From assembly GCA_051294375.1 (NCBI GenBank), contig CM119266.1, positions 24,878,659 to 24,942,658 on the forward strand: DNA of 64,000 nt. The letters are read 5' to 3'. Of this stretch, positions 60,570-64,000 are shown piece by piece. The notes beneath the pieces were generated by a model. The model searched no databases. It saw only the letters and a program-made list of their open reading frames with translations, and was not told the origin of the DNA. This DNA comes from Paraspadella gotoi. Its lineage: Eukaryota; Chaetognatha. Both the position numbers and the translations under genes were made by a program. Within the stretch, counting starts at the first letter, position 1, and every line of letters starts with the position of its first letter.

Positions 60570-60830
60570 TCAACGTGGTCGATGATTTGGCCTCAACAGT
60601 TGAATGTTTAGGTGGCTGACGCCACCGCGAAAACGCGATTTGAATGGGAGGTCAATGTCGAAGAAGCCACGACCGCCGCGATAGACGTTCTGAACGTGTC
60701 AGCATCATCCTTATTCACCGACGCCCACAGTCTAATTGGCGTCAACATGGCAGCAATTAGAACGGTGCGACGCAATTATTGGGGTGGCGCCCATTGCTGC
60801 CGCCTCGGACAGAAAAACGTCATCTCGTAA
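60570..60830 (+). pseudogene. GC-rich exon-like segment with a frame break
   Basis: After CACTCTAG a phase-1 frame reads N-V-V-D-D-L-A-S-T-V-E-C-L-G-G then stop (60,618). A second frame from 60,612 reads V-A-D-A-T-A-K-T-R-F-E-W-E-V-N-V-E-E-A and then L-N-V-S-A-S-S-L-F-T-D, whose tone is like the array protein (N-V-S-A-S). It could be one exon with a 1-bp error, a short alternative last exon ending in the stop, or chance. Confidence 0.3.
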
Positions 60831-60892
60831 CTCCCCGAACACGCCCTCCACCGGGCTGCGAAAACCGTCCTTTGGACTTTTTTCGGGGGGTG

Positions 60893-61115
60893 CGGATATG
60901 GTGATGAAGGTTTCGCCACCACGGGGTTGACCCTAGTTGTATGGTCGCAATGGAAGCCGGTTACTGACCAGTGTCTCTCTCTCTCTCTCACTCTCTCTCT
61001 TTCTCTTCTCTCTCTCTTTATTTATTGGCTTGTTCTCTTACGTCAGTCTCTTCTCACGACCTTCACCATTAACATCTCTCTCTGTTCTGAATTATATTTG
61101 TTAATATGTGCTCCT
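60893..61115 (+). repeat. Diverged copy of the intronic block of the tandem unit
   Basis: Resembles the ATGGCGTCAAAGG block of the 1.21 kb units (AAGGTTTCGCCACCACG, TTGTATGGTCGC), then CT-rich sequence and CTCTTACGTCAGTCTCTTCT with ACCATTAACATCTCTC. A shorter piece is also at 59,205-59,330. This shows the block was part of the array's introns before the recent duplications. Confidence 0.7.
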
Positions 61116-61212
61116 ACATTATAAAAATAAGTTTTGAATTGAGCCTCTTTACTTTTATTGCTTAAAAAGTATCCAATGATACTAAAAAATACCATATAAT
61201 TGTTCATTACAG

Positions 61213-61350
61213 GTCTCAATAATATTGCAACATCTGCATATTCAAACAGTCAAACATTAGTCAACATCAGTAATTCAGCATTGGTGTTAGACGCTTCTTT
61301 GAATGATATTTCAAGCAATCTATCAGGAATCTCCTCCACAGCTTTTGAAG
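61213..61350 (+). CDS. Coiled-coil gene, array exon 12
   Basis: 138 bp, acceptor ATTACAG, donor GAAG|GTGAGT, phase 1-1, intact. L-N-N-I-A-T-S-A-Y at the start and S-S-T-A-F-E-G at the end: the only unit with an acidic last residue pair. Confidence 0.86.
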
Positions 61351-61717
61351 GTGAGTATAAAATAAAAAAAAATATTACATATATTATTCTGGATAGTAAG
61401 GCAATAAGTAATTAATATAAAGTGTCCAAAAAATTAATACAATTTACTATTATTTTTGGATATTATCAATTTTTATGGAATTATAATAATATTACTTCAA
61501 AATAAATACTATACAAATAGATGCTCTTATCCTTATATTTGACCCATTTTGAGTTGTTTAACTACATGGTAAAAATTATAATTGCTTTTTTTATACATCT
61601 ATATTTGAAATTAAATATAAGTATTTTGAAAATGAGTTTAAAATCGAGCCCCTTTACTTTTAATGCTTAACAGTTAACCAATGATACAACAAAAATACCA
61701 TACATTGTTCATTACAG

Positions 61718-61855
61718 GTCTAAATAATATCTCAGCATCTGCATATTCAAACAGTCAAACATTAGTCAATGTCAGTAATTCAGCATTGGTGTTAGATGCT
61801 TCTTTGATTGATATTTCAAGCAATCTATCAGGAATCTCCTCCACAGCTTTTTCAA
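61718..61855 (+). CDS. Coiled-coil gene, array exon 13
   Basis: 138 bp, acceptor ATTACAG, donor CAA|GTGAGC, intact. Closest to the consensus: hydrophobic residues at positions 2, 5, 9, 16, 19, 23, 26, 30, 33, 37, 40 and 44 of the 46-residue unit. Confidence 0.88.
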
Positions 61856-62509
61856 GTGAGCATAAAAAAAATTATTACATATTATATAATCTACAGAAAT
61901 GCAGTAAGTAATTAATATAAATCATTTTCTTAAAAATTATTACAATTTATAAATATTTATTGTACATGATCAAGTTTTTATAATTATAATATTACTTAGA
62001 ACTGAATAGTGAATAACTATATGAACGGATGCTCTTATCCATATATTTGACCCTTGTCTAGTTTGTAATCAACTGGTAAAAATTATAATTGCTGTTTTTT
62101 TATATATCAATATTTAATAATAAATGTATTTATTATGAAAATGTAGAAGACGAAAATACGAGAAAATAAAGGTAGGAAAAAAGGTGAGGGATTGTGACGA
62201 TGTAAGAGAAGTAGAAAAGAAGTGAGACGAGCTCTCTCCTGATTCACTTTTATCATCGCCCGGACCAACTTGACCTTACAATCTCCTCGGCCCTATTGAT
62301 TTGTCAGGTCAATCTAAGGTCATTGCCAATGCTAGGGCAAAGTGACCGTGTGGATTGACCGGTTCGGAGAAGGAGGAGAGAGGAGAGGAGAGAGAGAGAC
62401 CGGTAGTAAGTCGCCTCAAAAATAACTTATAAATCAAGCCCCTTTATTTTTATTGCTAAACATTTAACTAATGATACAACAAAAATAGCATACAATTGTT
62501 CTTTTCTCG

Positions 62510-63155
62510 GACTAAGCTCTGACGAAAAAAGCCAGAGGTTTTTTTAATATTTTCTTTTACCGGCCAATGTAGAATGATGGCAATATTGCTATTGTTAAGT
62601 TTCAAAAAAATCCGATCATAAATATAGAAAATATTAACCAAAATCTTCGGAAAATCCACCCCTTCTTTGGAAGATTTTCGCCATAGAAGAATTTTCCCGA
62701 ATCTGACTCCCGGTTAAAAAATTTCACCAAAATGAACTAATCATTACCATGATCGTTTCATATTAAAATAACTAAATAAAATGTAAAGAAAAATTTTGAG
62801 AGCCCTTCAGACATATGGCTATCGGATTCCTGAATTCAAAGTTTATTGTAAAATCACAACATGCCTTAAATGCGTTTATATTGTAATGAAGTTGAGAAAT
62901 CCCTTTATTTTATATAGAAAAATTGAGATGAAAATTTTTTCCTGAGCAGACCAGTCAATTTAAATCTGATGGTTAGATGTCAAAATGATAGTTAATCATA
63001 AAGAGAAAAAAATGCGAGCCCTTCAGATGCAAAGGATCTGAATCGAGTCTTTTTACATCAATGTTTTATCGGAACTTTTCCCAGGACCGTTTATATTGTT
63101 TTGTAGTCAGATTTGAACGAAAATCTCCATTGAAAAAATCTTCCTCGATCTCTAA
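62510..63155 (+). repeat. Dispersed repeat D, copy 2 (parts 1 and 2 joined)
   Basis: Part 1 (62,510-62,745) and part 2 (62,795-63,155) match 46,235-46,480 and 48,105-48,445. The repeat ends only ~26 bp before the acceptor of the next array exon. Confidence 0.85.
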
Positions 63156-63181
63156 AACGAAGTCGACTCCTATCTTTACAG

Positions 63182-63319
63182 GTCTAAATAATATTGCCGC
63201 ATCTGCATATTTAAACAGTCAAACATTAGTCAATGTCAGTAATTCAGCATTGATGTTAGATGCTTCTTTGATTGATATTTCAAGCAATGTATCAGGAATC
63301 TCCTACACAGCTTTTGCAA
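63182..63319 (+). CDS. Coiled-coil gene, array exon 14
   Basis: 138 bp, acceptor TTTACAG, donor CAA|GTAAGC, intact. Substitutions S-to-L (A-Y-L-N-S-Q) and S-to-Y (G-I-S-Y-T-A-F-A). Its upstream intron ends in dispersed repeat D. Confidence 0.85.
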
Positions 63320-63484
63320 GTAAGCATAAAATAAAAATTATTAATAATAATATTGAATTTTTTAAAATTATAATAATACTTAAAACTAAATAATTATGCC
63401 AAGGGATGCTCTCATCCTTATATTTAACATTTTTATATTGTATACTTGTGTAATCACCTGGTAAAAATTACAATTTCATTACAG

Positions 63485-63622
63485 GTCTCAATAATATCTC
63501 AGCATCTGCATATTCTAACAGTCAAACGTTAGTCAATGTCCTTAATTCAGCAATAGTTTTAGACGCTTCTTTGATTGATATTTCAAGCAATATATCAGGA
63601 ATCTCCTCCACAGCTTTTGCAA
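63485..63622 (+). CDS. Coiled-coil gene, array exon 15; gene continues past the window
   Basis: 138 bp, acceptor ATTACAG, donor CAA|GTGAGC, intact. N-V-L-N-S-A-I-V-L-D loses the N-V-S sequon present in its neighbours. No terminal exon or stop follows before the window edge, so the gene is 3'-partial here. Confidence 0.87.
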
Positions 63623-64000
63623 GTGAGCATAAAATAAAAATAAAAATTATTACATATCATGCATTGTTCAGTAGAGTAGAGCACTTGAGAACAAAAATTT
63701 GATTTGTGTCGATTAACAATAATAATTTTATGCGAGATATTATGATTATTGAATACAAAAGGATTTTGTTAATATTGTTTCGGGAATAGAAAAGAAAATA
63801 CAATATATTTATTGTATTATCCTTAGAGAAAGGAAAGAATTTTGAATTTGTAACAACTATTTTTAATTAATAGTTGGACATGTTTCGGCTTGTTTACTTG
63901 TTTACAAATTCAAAATTCTTTGCTATCTCTAATATCAATAAACAATGAAAAAGAAAGGATTATCGCATCATGTATTACCCTTATAAAATAAGTAATTTTC
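63623..64000. other. Start of the next intron, nothing recognised
   Basis: AT-rich, no further array exon before the edge. Confidence 0.6.

Overview
This window is a draft-quality eukaryotic genome scaffold, most likely from a marine or aquatic invertebrate. A crustacean-like arthropod is my guess, but nothing in the sequence proves it. The evidence for a eukaryote is spliced exons with GT..AG borders, tRNA-derived SINE-like repeats with B-box motifs, a Ty3/gypsy LTR retrotransposon, very dense (GA)n/(CT)n and (CTTT)n microsatellites, an AT-rich background and assembly gaps written as N. There are no bacterial operons, no CRISPR array and no rRNA or tRNA gene that I can support.

Layout. 1-8,000 is intergenic DNA with gaps, microsatellites, a family of ~100 bp dispersed repeats and an 18-19 bp minisatellite. 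8,050-14,950 is a repeat nest: a GC-rich block, two decayed Ty3/gypsy 3' halves, three copies of one SINE-like element and a perfect 16-bp hairpin. 15,293-20,415 is a complete Ty3/gypsy element with ~214 bp LTRs, a target-site duplication, a primer-binding site, a polypurine tract and readable Gag, protease, RT, RNase H and integrase motifs, but broken reading frames. 20,416-28,231 is again microsatellite-rich with no supported gene. 28,257-43,203 is a very large imperfect inverted repeat centred near 36,070, with arms of ~7.7 and ~7.0 kb. Its left arm ends exactly at an assembly gap. It may be a real inverted duplication or a mis-join of two haplotypes or reads.

42,068 to beyond the right edge holds the main gene on the + strand. 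Exon 1 encodes a signal peptide. Exon 2 (~2.65 kb) encodes a coiled-coil head and then about a dozen 54-residue repeats rich in N-glycosylation sequons. After a ~6.3 kb intron come a 66-bp exon and at least fifteen copies of a small exon, each ideally 138 bp (46 codons), all starting and ending in phase 1. The 46-residue unit fits a heptad coiled coil with one four-residue stutter. Part of the array (53.6-58.6 kb) grew by tandem duplication of a ~1.21 kb block holding two exons. I do not recognise the protein. The features visible are a secreted, heavily N-glycosylated, extended coiled-coil repeat protein whose length could be changed by exon skipping or unequal crossing-over. Its 3' end is outside the window.

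Sequence quality is uneven. Single-base indels break ORFs in the 54-residue repeats (43.16-44.08 kb), in the middle copies of the exon array (54.8-57.8 kb), in the left arm of the inverted repeat and in the retrotransposon. Many of these breaks look like long-read errors, so pseudogene calls here should be treated with caution.
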